Shown here: one piece after another, positions 45,788 to 56,334 of the stretch
Numbering within the stretch: position 1 is the first letter of the stretch
Layout: each line of letters begins with the position of its first letter
NCBI RefSeq assembly: GCF_022179285.1
Contig: NZ_BPQO01000007.1
Location: forward strand, 1 to 64,000
Direction of reading: 5' to 3'
DNA: 64,000 nt
From: Methylobacterium hispanicum
GTDB lineage: Bacteria > Pseudomonadota > Alphaproteobacteria > Rhizobiales > Beijerinckiaceae
Notes under the pieces: model-generated
Told to the model about the DNA's origin: nothing
Seen by the model: the letters and a program-made list of their open reading frames with translations, nothing else
Databases searched by the model: none
Position numbers and translations under genes: made by a program

Positions 45788-48700
45788 GTGTTCACGCTCC
45801 TCGTCACGCAATCCCTGCGCAACCGCCTCCTCGTACTGGCGCTTGCCGCGGTGCTCGTCATCTACGGTGCCTTCACCGCGACCAAGCTTCCGGTCGACGT
45901 ATTCCCGGACCTCAATCGGCCGACGGTGACGATCATGACCGAGGCCGAGGGACTCGCCCCCCAGGAGGTCGAGCAGCTCGTCACGTTCCCGGTCGAGACG
46001 CAGATGAACGGCCTGCCGGGCGTGACCCGGGTGCGTTCCGTGTCCGGCGTCGGCCTCTCGGTGATCTACGTCGAGTTCGACTGGGGCACCGACATCTACC
46101 GCAACCGCCAGCAGGTCGCCGAGCGCCTCGCGATGGTGCGCCCGCAACTACCCCCAAACGTCAACCCGATGATGGGTCCGGTCTCCTCGATCATGGGCCA
46201 GATCGTGATGGTCGCCCTCAACGGCGGCACGGTCTCGCCGATGCAATTGCGGGAACTCGCCGACTTCACCATCCGACCACGCCTGCTCTCGATCCCCGGC
46301 GTCGCCCAGGTGATCCCGATGGGCGGCGAGGTGCGCCAGTTCCGCGTCGCGCCCCAGCCCACGGCCCTGCGGGCGCTCGGCGTCACCCATGGCCAACTGG
46401 AGACGGCGCTGGCTCAGTTCGGCACCAACACCGGCGGCGGCTTCACCGACCAGTACGCCCGCGAGTACCTGATCCGGAACCTCGGCCGGAGCATGAGCCT
46501 CGACGACCTGCGCAACATGGTCGTCGCCACCGTCAACGGCCGACCGATCTACCTGCGGCAGGTGGCCGAGGTCTCCTTCGCGGCCCGGGTGAAGCGGGGT
46601 GATGCCGGTTACATGGGCGCGCCCGCGGTCGTGGTCTCGGTCGAGAAGCAGCCGGCCGTCGACACGGTGCGGCTCACCCGCGAGGTCGAGACGGCCCTCG
46701 CGGAGATCACCGCCAGCCTGAACGCCTGCGGCCCCGACGCGGGCAAGGGCAGCTCGGATCGGACGGGTCCGTCCGTGGCCGAACCCGTCGGCGAGGCATG
46801 CGCCTTCAAGGGCGTGCGCGCCGACCAGCTCATCTTCCGGCAGGCGAACTTCATCGAGACCTCGATACGCAACGTCGAGACGGTGCTGATGGAGGCCGTC
46901 GTCGTCGTCGCGGTGGTGCTGTTCGCCTTCCTCTTGAACGTGCGCACCACCGCGATCTCGCTCACGGCGATCCCGGTCTCGATCCTGGCGACCGCGGTCG
47001 TGTTCCACCTCGCCGGGCTGTCGATCAATACGATGACCCTTGGCGGCCTCGCCATCGCCATCGGCGAACTCGTCGACGACGCGGTGGTCGACGTCGAAAA
47101 CATTTTTCGGAGACTCGGCGAGAACCGTAAAGCGGGTAACCCCAAAAGCGTCTTCACAGTCGTGGTAGAGGCCTCGAACGAGGTGCGCTCCGGCATCGTC
47201 TACGCCACTATGGTGATCGTGCTGGTGTTCGTGCCGCTCTTCGCCCTGTCGGGCATCGAGGGCCGGCTCTTCGCCCCGCTGGGTCAGGCCTACATCGTCT
47301 CGATCCTGGCGAGCCTCCTCGTCTCCATCACCCTGACGCCGGTGCTGGCCTACTACCTGCTGCCGGGCCTCAAGCGACTGGAGGAGCATGACAGCCAATT
47401 CCTCAAGTGGCTTAAGCGCGGGAACGCCGCCCTGCTGCGCGGCCTGCTCGGGCATGGCCGGCCGGTCATGGCGGTCGCCGGTCTGGCGGTGGCGGCGGCC
47501 GGGCTCGCGGCGACCTTCCTGCCACGCACCTTCCTGCCGCCGTTCAACGAGGGCTCGTTCACGGTCAACATGACCTTCAACCCCGGCATCTCGCTGGCCG
47601 AGAGCAACCGGATCGGACTGGTGGCGGAACGGCTGCTCCTGGAGATGCAGGACGTGAAGTCCATCGGTCGCCGCACCGGCCGGGCCGAGCTCGACGAGCA
47701 CGCGGAAGGCGTCCACTCCTCCGACCTTGAGATCGACCTGAAGCCGGGGTCGCGACCCAAGCCCGAACTCGTCACCGACATCCGCGGGCGCCTCGCGGTG
47801 CTGCCCGTCAGCGTCAACGTCGGCCAGCCGATCTCGCACCGGCTCGACCACATGCTCTCGGGCGTGCGCGCCGAGATCGCGCTCAAGATCTTCGGCGAGG
47901 ATCTCGACACCCTGCGCGCGCTCGCCGAGGACACGAGGGCGCGGCTCTCGGACATCCCCGGCCTCGCCGACCTCCAGGTCGAGAAGCAGGTGCTCATCCC
48001 CCAGTTGGAAATTCGCGTCGACTATGCCCGCGCGGCCCTCTACGGCGTCCAACCCGCGGCCCTGGTCGAGCAGTTGAGCCGCCTGTCGAACGGGCAGGTG
48101 GTCTCGCGGGTGGTGGACGGCTACCGCCGCTTCGACGTGGTGATGCGCCTCTCCGACACGATGCGCACGACCCAGCGCCTCGGCGACCTCCTCATCGAGA
48201 CCCCGTCCGGCTGGGTGCCGGCCCGCCAGATCGCCGACATCCGCGAGACCGACGGGCCGAACCAGATCCTGCGCGAGAACGCCCGGCGCCGCATCGTCGT
48301 GCAGGCCAACACCCAACCCGGCTCCGACATGGGAAAGATCGTCCAGGCCATCCAGGAGAAGGTCGCCGCGGCGAACTTGCCCAACGGGTACGCCACGAGC
48401 CTGGAGGGCTCTTTCCAGGCCCAGGCAGAGGCGAGCCGGACCATCGGCCTGCTGTCGCTGCTCTCCCTCGCCCTGGTCTTCGCGCTGCTCTACTCCCGTT
48501 ACCGCTCGGTCGTCTTCACGCTGATCATCCTAGGCAGCATCCCGCTCGCCCTGATCGGCTCGGTGGCCGCCCTTTGGATAGCCGGGCAACCACTCTCGGT
48601 CGCCTCGATGATCGGCTTCATCACGCTGACCGGCATCGCCACCCGCAACGGCATCCTCAAGATCAGCCACTACCTGAACCTTGCCATCCACGAGGGCATG

Positions 48701-49015
48701 CCGTTCGGGCGCGACCTCGTCATCCGCGGCAGCTTGGAGCGGCTGGCGCCGGTCCTGATGACGGCGCTCTCGGCGGGCGTCGCCCTGGTGCCGCTGATGA
48801 TCGGCGCCGACGCGCCGGGCAAGGAGATCCTGCACCCCGTGGCGGTGACGATCTTCGGCGGCCTGATCAGTGCGACGCTGCTCGACACCGTGCTGACCCC
48901 GGTGCTGTTCCTGACCTTCGGCCGCAAGCCCCTGGAGCGGCTGCGGGACGAGGCCCGTCACCGCCCCGAGGCTTCACCCGAGGCACCGAGAAGTTCGCCC
49001 GTCGAGGCGTTCTGA
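45788..49015 (+). CDS. Heavy-metal RND efflux pump
   Basis: This 1075-residue inner-membrane transporter begins at GTG with GAGGAGG upstream. Two repeats of six helices and two periplasmic loops are evident. The proton-relay helix reads [22 protein letters not shown], a subgroup distinct from both CzcA (DFG-VDGA) and CusA (AVGTMVDAA), so it probably handles a different metal. A Cys-containing insertion ([12 protein letters not shown]...GEACAF) at about 318-338 sits in the first periplasmic loop. A truncated paralogue lies at 111-2251. Translation is close-coupled to the adaptor. Confidence 0.93.
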
Positions 49016-49047
49016 GACCTTCCCGACCCCCGAGAAAGGACATCGTC

Positions 49048-49413
49048 ATGCGCTCCCCCTTCCGCCTCGCCGTCGTTGCCGTCGCCATCGCCCTCGCGTC
49101 GCCCTGCCTCGCCGCCGGCCCGAACGGCGGCCAGACGACGGTCGCCGATGGACATCCCGTCGAGTTCGTCGCGACCGAGACCGGCATCACCTTCTTCGTG
49201 ACCGGTGAGGACGGCAAGCCGGTCGAGACCGCCGGCCTCTCGGCCAAGGCATTCGTGCAGGTCGGAGGCAAGACGGAGACGCTGACCCTGAAGCCGGGGG
49301 CGCCGAACAAGCTCATGGCCGACCTTAAGGCCCCGCTGGCGGCGGGAGCGAAGGTCGTGCTGTCCGCGAAGATGCACGGGCACAACATCCAGGCGCGGTT
49401 CGAGAAGCAGTAG
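49048..49413 (+). CDS. Small periplasmic protein after the RND pump
   Basis: This 121-residue exported protein has a signal peptide (LAVVAVAIALASPCLAA) and a beta-rich mature region: GPNGGQTTVADGHPVEFV, TFFVTGEDGKPVETAG and AKMHGHNIQARFEKQ. It lies 32 bp after the RND stop with AGAAAGGA upstream, so it is part of that operon. The style resembles periplasmic accessory proteins of efflux operons; MHGH could bind metal. No family name is certain. Confidence 0.75.
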   Translation: MRSPFRLAVVAVAIALASPCLAAGPNGGQTTVADGHPVEFVATETGITFFVTGEDGKPVETAGLSAKAFVQVGGKTETLTLKPGAPNKLMADLKAPLAAGAKVVLSAKMHGHNIQARFEKQ

Positions 49414-49479
49414 GGCCGTCGGTGGGGCGGCCCGTGCGGTTCCTTCCGCGCAGGCCGCCTCGGCCCGGCTACCTCCGGG

Positions 49480-49650
49480 TCAGGACAAATGGCCCAGGAG
49501 CACCAGGAAGCCCAGGAGCAGGAAGCACACCGCCAGCACCTTGACGAGGTCGCGTCCCGCCCGCCTTCTGACGTGCGGACGGGCACGACGCCTGCCGCGC
49601 GGCTTGGACTCCCATCTCTCGATTTCCCGGGCCAGCTTCTTGCCTACCAT
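49480..49650 (-). CDS. 56-residue membrane protein, RRRxRPHVR family
   Basis: This very short gene begins MVGKKLAREIERWESKPR, continues GRRRARPHVRRRAGRDLVK and ends with one helix (VLAVCFLLLGFLVLLGHL). It starts 12 bp after the CDF gene stop on the same strand. The basic motif and topology match 13407-13625. It could be a small regulator of a membrane transporter; this is inference. Confidence 0.6.
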   Translation of the reverse strand: MVGKKLAREIERWESKPRGRRRARPHVRRRAGRDLVKVLAVCFLLLGFLVLLGHLS

Positions 49651-49662
49651 GGCCGCGCCGCC

Positions 49663-50604
49663 TCAGACGGGAAGGTGCGGGAACTCCGCGGAGAGTGCCT
49701 CGTCCTCGACCTGGACGGTGACGTGCTCGATGCCGTGCCGCTCCTTCATTAGGCCCCGCACGGCACGGATCACCGCCGGCCCGCCGGCGACGTCGTCGAC
49801 CACCACGTGCCCGCTCATCGCGTCGAAGCCCGACGTCAACGTCCAGGCATGCAGGTCGTAGGCGCGGCGCACCCCCGGCATCGCCTCGATCTCGGTCTTC
49901 AGGGCGGCGAGGTCCACGCCGGGAGGCGTGCCCTCCAACAGGATGTGAAGGGCTTCGCTCAGCAGTCGCCAGGTCCGGGGTACGATGAACAGGCCTATGC
50001 CGGCGCCGATGAGAGGATCGACCCAGGTCCAGCCCGTGCCCATCACCACGAGGGCCGCGAGGATGACGCCGACCGAGCCCAGCATGTCCGAAAAGACTTC
50101 GAAGTAGGCGCCCTTCACGTTGAGGCTCTCGGACGAGCCGCCCGACAGCAGCTTCATGCTGGCGAGGTTCACGCCCAGCCCAACCAGCGCCACCAGCATC
50201 ATCGGCCAGCCGAGGATCTCGGTCGGCTCCACGAAGCGCCGATAGGCCTCGTAGAGGATGTAGGCGGTGACCCCGAGCAGCACGACGGCGTTGGCGAGCG
50301 CCGCGAGGATCTCGAAGCGCATATACCCGAAGCTCTTGCCCGCCGTCGGCGCCTTGGCCGCGTAGTGAATGGCGAGCAACGCCAGGGCGAGGCCGCCGGC
50401 GTCCGTGACCATGTGCGCGGCATCCGCCAGGAGCGCGAGGCTGCCGGTGAGCAGGCCGCCGACGACCTCGGCGAACATGTAGGTCAAGGTCAGCCCGAGC
50501 GCCCAGGCGAGGCGTCCCTTGTTGCGGGCCGCAGCCGAGCCCGAGGGAATGCCGCCGCCGTGCGAATGCCCATGGCCGCCGCCGTGTGCGTGTCCGTGTC
50601 CCAT
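49663..50604 (-). CDS. CDF-family divalent-metal exporter
   Basis: This 313-residue cation diffusion facilitator starts with a His-rich tail (GHGHAHGGGHGHSHGGG) and has six helices. The helix II metal site is DAAHMVTD. In helix V, where most Zn CDFs have HxxxD, it has EVFSD, so Glu replaces the first ligand. The C-terminal cytoplasmic domain (about 210-313) has the usual VRRAYDLHAWTLTSG. It is fifth in the series czcI-like - czcB - czcA - 51217 - 50647 - CDF. Exports Zn, Cd or Co to the periplasm for the RND pump to remove. Confidence 0.93.
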   Translation of the reverse strand: MGHGHAHGGGHGHSHGGGIPSGSAAARNKGRLAWALGLTLTYMFAEVVGGLLTGSLALLADAAHMVTDAGGLALALLAIHYAAKAPTAGKSFGYMRFEILAALANAVVLLGVTAYILYEAYRRFVEPTEILGWPMMLVALVGLGVNLASMKLLSGGSSESLNVKGAYFEVFSDMLGSVGVILAALVVMGTGWTWVDPLIGAGIGLFIVPRTWRLLSEALHILLEGTPPGVDLAALKTEIEAMPGVRRAYDLHAWTLTSGFDAMSGHVVVDDVAGGPAVIRAVRGLMKERHGIEHVTVQVEDEALSAEFPHLPV

Positions 50605-50646
50605 ATGCCGATCCCAGGTTTGCGATGATGTGTCCGACCGCGGGTT

Positions 50647-51189
50647 TCAGGGCGCGATTCCGCCGATCAGGTCGGCCACGTGTGCGCCAGCCGGATGCCC
50701 GGCCTCGACGTGGTGCGTCCCGGAACAGGCCTGGTATCCGGGGCCGAACGTCGTCATGACGAGTTCGCGCCGTCCGTCCGCGGTTTCGCGGCTGGCCAGC
50801 AGCGCCTGCCCACCGGGCCAGAGTTCCGCATCCGCCGTCGGTCCCGGCTCGGGTTCGCCGTAACGGCGAACGCCTTCGTCGTGGATGGCCCGACGCGCTT
50901 TCGCGAGGTCGTCGCCGGAGAGTGGCACGCCGACCCAGACCACCTGCTGCAGCCCCTCGGTCCGGCAGATCACCAGGATGACCTCGGCCGTCCCGGGTCC
51001 CGTGGCCGGCCGCCAACCCTGCGGGTAGTACAGGGCCGTCAAGTTCGCCTCGCGGTCGACCTTCAGCGGACGGGGCACTTCGGAGAGCGGTCCCCACGCA
51101 AGGCCGAACGGCGCCTCGCCCGCATCGGCGGCGAGGGCCGGGACGACCGCGAATGCGGCCGCGTGAAGGACGCGCAGGTGCCACCTCAT
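50647..51189 (-). CDS. Secreted protein of unknown function in the Czc operon
   Basis: This 180-residue exported protein has a signal peptide (VLHAAAFAVVPALAADA). The mature part includes FGLAWGPLSEVPRPLK, VVWVGVPLSGDDLAKARRAI and two Cys (ICRTEG, ACSGTHHVEAGH). GGGAGACC precedes the ATG. It is co-directional with its neighbours (27 and 42 bp gaps). I do not recognise a family. Confidence 0.65.
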   Translation of the reverse strand: MRWHLRVLHAAAFAVVPALAADAGEAPFGLAWGPLSEVPRPLKVDREANLTALYYPQGWRPATGPGTAEVILVICRTEGLQQVVWVGVPLSGDDLAKARRAIHDEGVRRYGEPEPGPTADAELWPGGQALLASRETADGRRELVMTTFGPGYQACSGTHHVEAGHPAGAHVADLIGGIAP

Positions 51190-51216
51190 CGCTCGGTCTC
51201 CCGTCGGACCCGGTTC

Positions 51217-51570
51217 CTAGGACGCGGGTCCACGCAGTCGGTGGTAGAGGGCACGAACCGCGTCCGAGTAATCGGTGGCCGGATTGGCCGCGCAGAACGT
51301 GCGTAGGAAGTCCGCCTGGGCGGCCAAGGGCATGGAGGGCGGCGCGAGGTCCAAGCCCTCGTCGACCCCGTCCGGCGCCCGGATCAGCGCGCCGCTCATG
51401 AACCCCTGCGCCCAGGCGAAGTAGTCGCGCTCCATGGCTGGCTGCGCCGCGGCATCCGCGCCGAACCGGGCACAGGAGGCGGCACCGATGCCGACGATCT
51501 TGGTCGGCTCGGCCTGAACGGCCATGGTCAAGCCGAACCACACGAGCATGCCCGACCGGACCCTTCCCAT
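51217..51570 (-). CDS. Rap1a/Tai-like small secreted protein
   Basis: This 117-residue exported protein has two Cys and a YFAWAQGFMSGALIRAP-type motif, followed by FLRTFCAANPATDYSDAVRALY, the pattern of Rap1a/Tai-like small periplasmic proteins. The ATG lies 5 bp after the CzcA stop with GGAG inside the end of czcA, so translation is coupled. No partner toxin is present, so an immunity role is unlikely. The function is unknown. Confidence 0.65.
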   Translation of the reverse strand: MGRVRSGMLVWFGLTMAVQAEPTKIVGIGAASCARFGADAAAQPAMERDYFAWAQGFMSGALIRAPDGVDEGLDLAPPSMPLAAQADFLRTFCAANPATDYSDAVRALYHRLRGPAS

Positions 51571-51575
51571 CGGGG

Positions 51576-54500
51576 CTACTCCGCCGCCTTGAGTTGGCGA
51601 GGAACCGACGGCGCCGGGCGCTCAGCCGCTGCCGTGGTCTCGACCCTGCCGAAGCGCGCGTACAGGGCCGGCAGGACGACCAAGGTCAGCAAGGTGGCGC
51701 TGATCAGGCCACCGATGACCACGGTCGCGAGCGGCCGCTGGATCTCGGCGCCGGTTTCCGTGGCGATGGCCATCGGCACGAAGCCGAGCGAGGCGACGAG
51801 CGCCGTCATCGCCACCGGCCGCAGCCGGATCATGGCGCCTTCGAGGATGGCCTCGCGCTTGGGCCGTCCCTCGGCGACGAGTTGCTTGATGAAGGTCAGC
51901 ATCACGAGGCCGTTCAGCACCGCCACGCCCGAGAGCGCGATGAACCCGACCGCCGCCGGCACCGAGATGGGCATGCCCCGCAGCCACAGCGCCGCGATGC
52001 CGCCGGTCAGGGCCAGGGGCACCGCGCTGAACACCAGCAGGGCGTCCCGGGGCGAGCCCAGCGCCGAGTAGAGCAGCAGGAAGATGAGGAAGAAGCAGAC
52101 CGGCACCACGATCATGAGACGTTGCTTGGCGGAGGCGAGGTTCTCGAACTGGCCACCCCAGGTGACGTAGTAACCGGACGGAAGCTGGACCTGTGCGGCG
52201 ACCTTTCCTTGCGCCTCCGCCACCAGCGAGCCGATGTCGCGGCCGCGCACGTTGGCCGTCACCACGACCCGACGCTTGCCGTTCTCGCGCGAGATCTGGT
52301 TCGGCCCCTCGGTCACCGAGAACGACGCCACCTGCTTGAGCAGGACCGAACTCGCCCGTCCGTTCAGCCCCGGAGGAAGCGGCACCGGGATGTTCTCCAA
52401 TGCCTCGCGGTCCTCGCGCACCTTGTCGTTCAGGCGCACGACGATGGGGAAGCGCCGGTCGCCCTCGAACACCACGCCCGCATCCTTGCCGCCGATGGCC
52501 GCGCCGATGACCTCCTGGATGGCGCCGACGCTGAGCCCGTAGCGGGCGGCCTCGGCCTTGTTGATCTTGATTTCCAGGAACGGCAGGCCGGCGGTCTGCT
52601 CGACCTTGACGTCCTCGGCCCCGGTGATGCCGCGCAGCACCTGGGCGACCTGATTGGCCGCCTTGAGCATCGGCTCGAACTCCTCGCCGAACACCTTCAC
52701 GGCGAGGTCGCCGCGGGTGCCGGCCAAGAGCTCGTTGAAACGCAGCTGGATCGGCTGGGAGAACTCGTAGACGTTGCCGGCGAGTTCGCCGACCGCCTTC
52801 TCGATCTGCTCCTGCAGGTCCGCCTTGGACAGGCTCGGGTCGGGCCATTCCTCCTGAGGCTTCAGGATGACGAAAGTGTCCGACGAGTTCGGCGGCATCG
52901 GGTCCGATGCGACCTCCGCCGTGCCGGTTTTCGAGAAGACGTAGGCAACCTGCGGGAATTTTGACACGGCCTGCTCGACCTTCAGCTGCATCGCTTGGGA
53001 CTGGGTCAGCGAGGTCGAGGGGATGCGTGTGGCGTTGAGCGCGATGCTTTTCTCGTCGAGCTGCGGGATGAACTCGGTGCCCAGGCGTGTGGAGAGGATT
53101 CCCGCACCGACGAGGAGCAGGAGCGCTCCGACGACGAAGGCGACGGGCGCGCGGACCGCAGCGGCCAGCACCGGGCGGTAGGCTGCCTTGAACGCACGGA
53201 TGATGAAGTTGTCTTCCTCGGTGACCTTGCCGGTGATGACGATGGAAATCAGGGCGGGCACGAAAGTCAGCGAGAGGACGAAGGCGGCCACGAGCGCGAT
53301 GATGACTGTCAGCGCCATCGGCTCGAACATCTTGCCCTCCACCCCGGTGAAGGTCAGGAGCGGGACGTAGACCAGGATGATGATGGCCTGCCCGTAGAGG
53401 GAGGGCTTGATCATCTCCTCGGCCGAGGCCCGCACCGTCTGCAGGCGCTCCTCGGTGTCGAGGCTCCGCCCGAGTTCGTGCTGCTTCTCGGCGAGGTGCC
53501 GCAGGGCGTTCTCGGTGATGATGACCGCCCCGTCGACGATCAGGCCGAAGTCGAGCGCGCCGAGGCTCATCAGGTTGGCCGAGATCTTCGCCTCGACCAT
53601 CCCGGTCATGGTCATCAGCATGGCGACCGGGATGACGAGCGCCGTGATGATGGCCGCGCGGATGTTGCCGAGCAGCAGGAACAGGATGACGATGACGAGG
53701 GCGGCGCCCTCGGACAGGTTCTTGGCCACGGTCTTGATGGTGGCTTCGACGAGGCGGGTACGGTCGAGGACGGTCTGCACCTCGACCCCCGGCGGCAGCG
53801 ACTTGCGGATCTGCTCCATGCGTGCGTCGACCGCGGCGGCGACCTTACGGCTGTTGTCTCCGATCAACATCAGGGCCGTGCCGATCACGACCTCCTGGCC
53901 GTTCTCGCTGCCGGAGCCGGTGCGCAAGTCCTTTCCGATGCGGACCTCGGCGATGTCCCGGATGCGCACCGGGACGCCGGCACGGGTGGCGACGACCACG
54001 TCGCCGATCTCGTCCATGCTCTCCAGGCGCCCGGCGGCGCGAACGACGTAGCCCTCGCCGTTGTCCTCCAGGTAGCGGGCGCCCTGGTTGGCGTTGTTCG
54101 TCTCCAGGGCGCGGGCGACGTCACCGAAGGACAGGTCGCGGGCGGCGAGCTTCGTTGGGTCCGGCTGGACGTGGTACTGCTTCTCGAAGCCGCCGATGCC
54201 GTCGATGCCGGCGACCCCCGGGACCGTCTTGATCTGTGGGCGGATGATCCAGTCCTGGACCGTGCGCAGGTAGGCGGTCTGCTCCAGTTCCGTCCTGAGG
54301 CTCTGACCTTCCGGCGTCAGGTAGCTGCCGTCCGGCTGCCAACCGGGCTTACCCGCGGCCGAGACCTGGCGCTCGCCCGGCTTGGCGTAGTGGATCGACC
54401 ACATGTAGATCTCGCCCAGGCCGGTCGAGATCGGGCCCATGGCGGGCTCGGCGCCGGGCGGCAGGTCCTGCTTCACCTGCGAGAGGCGTTCGGCGACCTG

Positions 54501-54824
54501 CTGGCGCGCGAAGTAGATGTCGAGCTTCTCCGCGAAGACGGCGGTGACCTGCGAGAAGCCGTTGCGCGAGAGCGAGCGGGTGTATTCCAGCCCCTTGATG
54601 CCCGCGAGCGCGGTCTCGACCGGGTAGGTGACCTGCTTCTCGATGTCGACGGGCGAGAGCGAGGGCGCGGTCGTGTTGATCTGGACCTGGTTGTTGGTGA
54701 TGTCCGGGACGGCGTCGATGGGCAGCTTGGTCACGGCATAGCCACCGAATCCGGCCGCCAGCAGCGACAGCAGCAGCACGAGCCAGCGCTGGTGGACGGA
54801 GAAGTCGAGGATCTTCGAAATCAT
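51576..54824 (-). CDS. czcA: CzcA-type Zn/Co/Cd RND efflux pump
   Basis: This 1082-residue inner-membrane RND transporter has a CzcA-type N-terminus (TKLPIDAVPDITNNQVQINT), twelve helices, and the relay motif GALDFGLIVDGAVIITENALRHL, typical of the Zn/Co/Cd or Co/Ni subgroup. VEGKMFEPMALTVIIALVAAF and [13 protein letters not shown] near the C-terminus are the blocks that survive in the dead copy at 6804-7722. ATG 54824 lies 11 bp after czcB. No czcC outer-membrane gene is present in the window, so an external channel must be recruited. Confidence 0.95.
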   Translation of the reverse strand: MISKILDFSVHQRWLVLLLSLLAAGFGGYAVTKLPIDAVPDITNNQVQINTTAPSLSPVDIEKQVTYPVETALAGIKGLEYTRSLSRNGFSQVTAVFAEKLDIYFARQQVAERLSQVKQDLPPGAEPAMGPISTGLGEIYMWSIHYAKPGERQVSAAGKPGWQPDGSYLTPEGQSLRTELEQTAYLRTVQDWIIRPQIKTVPGVAGIDGIGGFEKQYHVQPDPTKLAARDLSFGDVARALETNNANQGARYLEDNGEGYVVRAAGRLESMDEIGDVVVATRAGVPVRIRDIAEVRIGKDLRTGSGSENGQEVVIGTALMLIGDNSRKVAAAVDARMEQIRKSLPPGVEVQTVLDRTRLVEATIKTVAKNLSEGAALVIVILFLLLGNIRAAIITALVIPVAMLMTMTGMVEAKISANLMSLGALDFGLIVDGAVIITENALRHLAEKQHELGRSLDTEERLQTVRASAEEMIKPSLYGQAIIILVYVPLLTFTGVEGKMFEPMALTVIIALVAAFVLSLTFVPALISIVITGKVTEEDNFIIRAFKAAYRPVLAAAVRAPVAFVVGALLLLVGAGILSTRLGTEFIPQLDEKSIALNATRIPSTSLTQSQAMQLKVEQAVSKFPQVAYVFSKTGTAEVASDPMPPNSSDTFVILKPQEEWPDPSLSKADLQEQIEKAVGELAGNVYEFSQPIQLRFNELLAGTRGDLAVKVFGEEFEPMLKAANQVAQVLRGITGAEDVKVEQTAGLPFLEIKINKAEAARYGLSVGAIQEVIGAAIGGKDAGVVFEGDRRFPIVVRLNDKVREDREALENIPVPLPPGLNGRASSVLLKQVASFSVTEGPNQISRENGKRRVVVTANVRGRDIGSLVAEAQGKVAAQVQLPSGYYVTWGGQFENLASAKQRLMIVVPVCFFLIFLLLYSALGSPRDALLVFSAVPLALTGGIAALWLRGMPISVPAAVGFIALSGVAVLNGLVMLTFIKQLVAEGRPKREAILEGAMIRLRPVAMTALVASLGFVPMAIATETGAEIQRPLATVVIGGLISATLLTLVVLPALYARFGRVETTAAAERPAPSVPRQLKAAE

Positions 54825-54835
54825 GGCCCGTCCCC

Positions 54836-56209
54836 TCAATGCGCGTGGTCGGCTTCGCTCTTTCCGAGCTCGGCCTTGAGGAGGAAGGTGTTGCCGACGG
54901 CGATGGCCTCGCCGGGCTTGAGACCCGAGGCGACCTCGTAGGCGTCGTCGTCGGAGCGCCCGAGTTCGACCTCGCGCTTCTCGAAGCCCTCGTCTGTGCG
55001 GACGAAGACGACGCGCTTGCCCTCGACGGTCTGGAGGGCCGCCTTGGGCACGCTCACCGGAACGGCATCCCGCGAGATCTCGACCTCGGCGGTGACGTAG
55101 GTGCCCGGACGCCAGGCCATGTCCTTGTTCGGCAGGGCGACGATGACCTTGGCGGCACGCGTGTCGGCGGTGAGGAAAGGACTGACGAAGACGACCTTGC
55201 CCTTCTCGTGCTGCACGCCGCCCTCCTGGCCCGGCGCGACCGTGACGGACGCGCCTTCCTTGACCTTGGCGAGTTCCGAGGTCGGAACGGCAAGTTCGAT
55301 CCACACCGTTGAGAGGTCGGCGACGGTGTAGAGGTCGGAAGGGTCGCCTTCCTTGCCCACCGCGGTGCCGACGTCGACCTTTCGCTCGACGATGCGCCCC
55401 GACATCGGCGAGCGCAGTTCGTACTGGCGCAGGCTCGACAGGTTCGGGGTGGTCTCGTCGCGCTTGGCCAGCTTGGCCACCGCCGTCGCGTCGAGCCCCA
55501 GCGCCGACAGCTTCTGCCGCGCCAGATCCTGGCGCAGCGTCGCCTCGGAATAGACCGCCTTGGCATTCAAGAAGGCGCTCTCGGCCGAGATCCGCTTGTC
55601 CCAGAGCGCCTGCTGCCGTTCGAAATTGGTCTTCTCCAGGTCGGCCTTCACCGAGGCGGTGAGGTACTCGCTCTTGGAGTCCGCGACCTCGCGGCTATCC
55701 AGGACGGCAACGACCTCGTCCTTCTTGACGGCGTCGCCCAGGCGCTTGCGCATCTCGGCGACGGTGCCGACGACCCGGGCAGGGACCCGCGCGATCCGGT
55801 CGGTGTCGGGCGTGATCGTACCGGGCACCAGGATATGGCGAGACAGCATGGCGCCCTCGGCTTTGGCCACCTTGATGTCCTGGTTCTCGATCTGCTCGGC
55901 GGTCATTTTGACATGACCTTCCTCGCCTTCGGCCTCGGAGTGGTCATGCTCGCCTTGGGTCTGCTCGGCCCCGGGCTTACTGGCCGGCTTGCCGTGACCG
56001 TGACCGTGTCCGTCGCCCGCGGCGTGGCCCGCCTCGCCGGGGGAAGCCTCGGCGGAATTCGCGGCGGTGGGGCCGCTGGCGAGGTTGAAGACGGTCGGCG
56101 GCAGGCCAGCCGATATCAACAGCCCCTGGACGAAGCCGGAGACGGCGGGAACCGCAGCGCCCACGAGGACGCCGACGGCCAGGATGAGGGCGGTCAGGAT
56201 GATGCGCAT
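54836..56209 (-). CDS. czcB: RND periplasmic adaptor, CzcB family
   Basis: This 457-residue membrane-fusion protein has an N-terminal signal anchor (ILTALILAVGVLVGAAVPAV) and a His-rich linker (GDGHGHGHGKPAS, then GEHDHSEAEGEEGH) likely to bind metal. The adaptor core has GTVAEMRKRLGDAVKKDE, a coiled-coil hairpin and SPMSGRIVERKVDVGTAV. ATG 56209 matches the start of the 454-residue paralogue at 5427-6791, which is much poorer in His. It forms the operon with the CzcA pump. Confidence 0.93.
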   Translation of the reverse strand: MRIILTALILAVGVLVGAAVPAVSGFVQGLLISAGLPPTVFNLASGPTAANSAEASPGEAGHAAGDGHGHGHGKPASKPGAEQTQGEHDHSEAEGEEGHVKMTAEQIENQDIKVAKAEGAMLSRHILVPGTITPDTDRIARVPARVVGTVAEMRKRLGDAVKKDEVVAVLDSREVADSKSEYLTASVKADLEKTNFERQQALWDKRISAESAFLNAKAVYSEATLRQDLARQKLSALGLDATAVAKLAKRDETTPNLSSLRQYELRSPMSGRIVERKVDVGTAVGKEGDPSDLYTVADLSTVWIELAVPTSELAKVKEGASVTVAPGQEGGVQHEKGKVVFVSPFLTADTRAAKVIVALPNKDMAWRPGTYVTAEVEISRDAVPVSVPKAALQTVEGKRVVFVRTDEGFEKREVELGRSDDDAYEVASGLKPGEAIAVGNTFLLKAELGKSEADHAH

Positions 56210-56334
56210 GATGCCTGCTCGGGCGTGCCGGAAGCCGATGACGGACATGCCGGACAATCGCGGTCGGTGACGTGAGGAGACGGCTCGGGTCGGTCGGACC
56301 CGGGTTCGTGACGCGCCGCCTTCGCGGCGTCACC

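Noticed and set aside
51576..55304. A 1242-codon version of CzcA
   Set aside because: The first 160 codons overlap czcB in another frame; ATG 54824 begins the canonical CzcA N-terminus.
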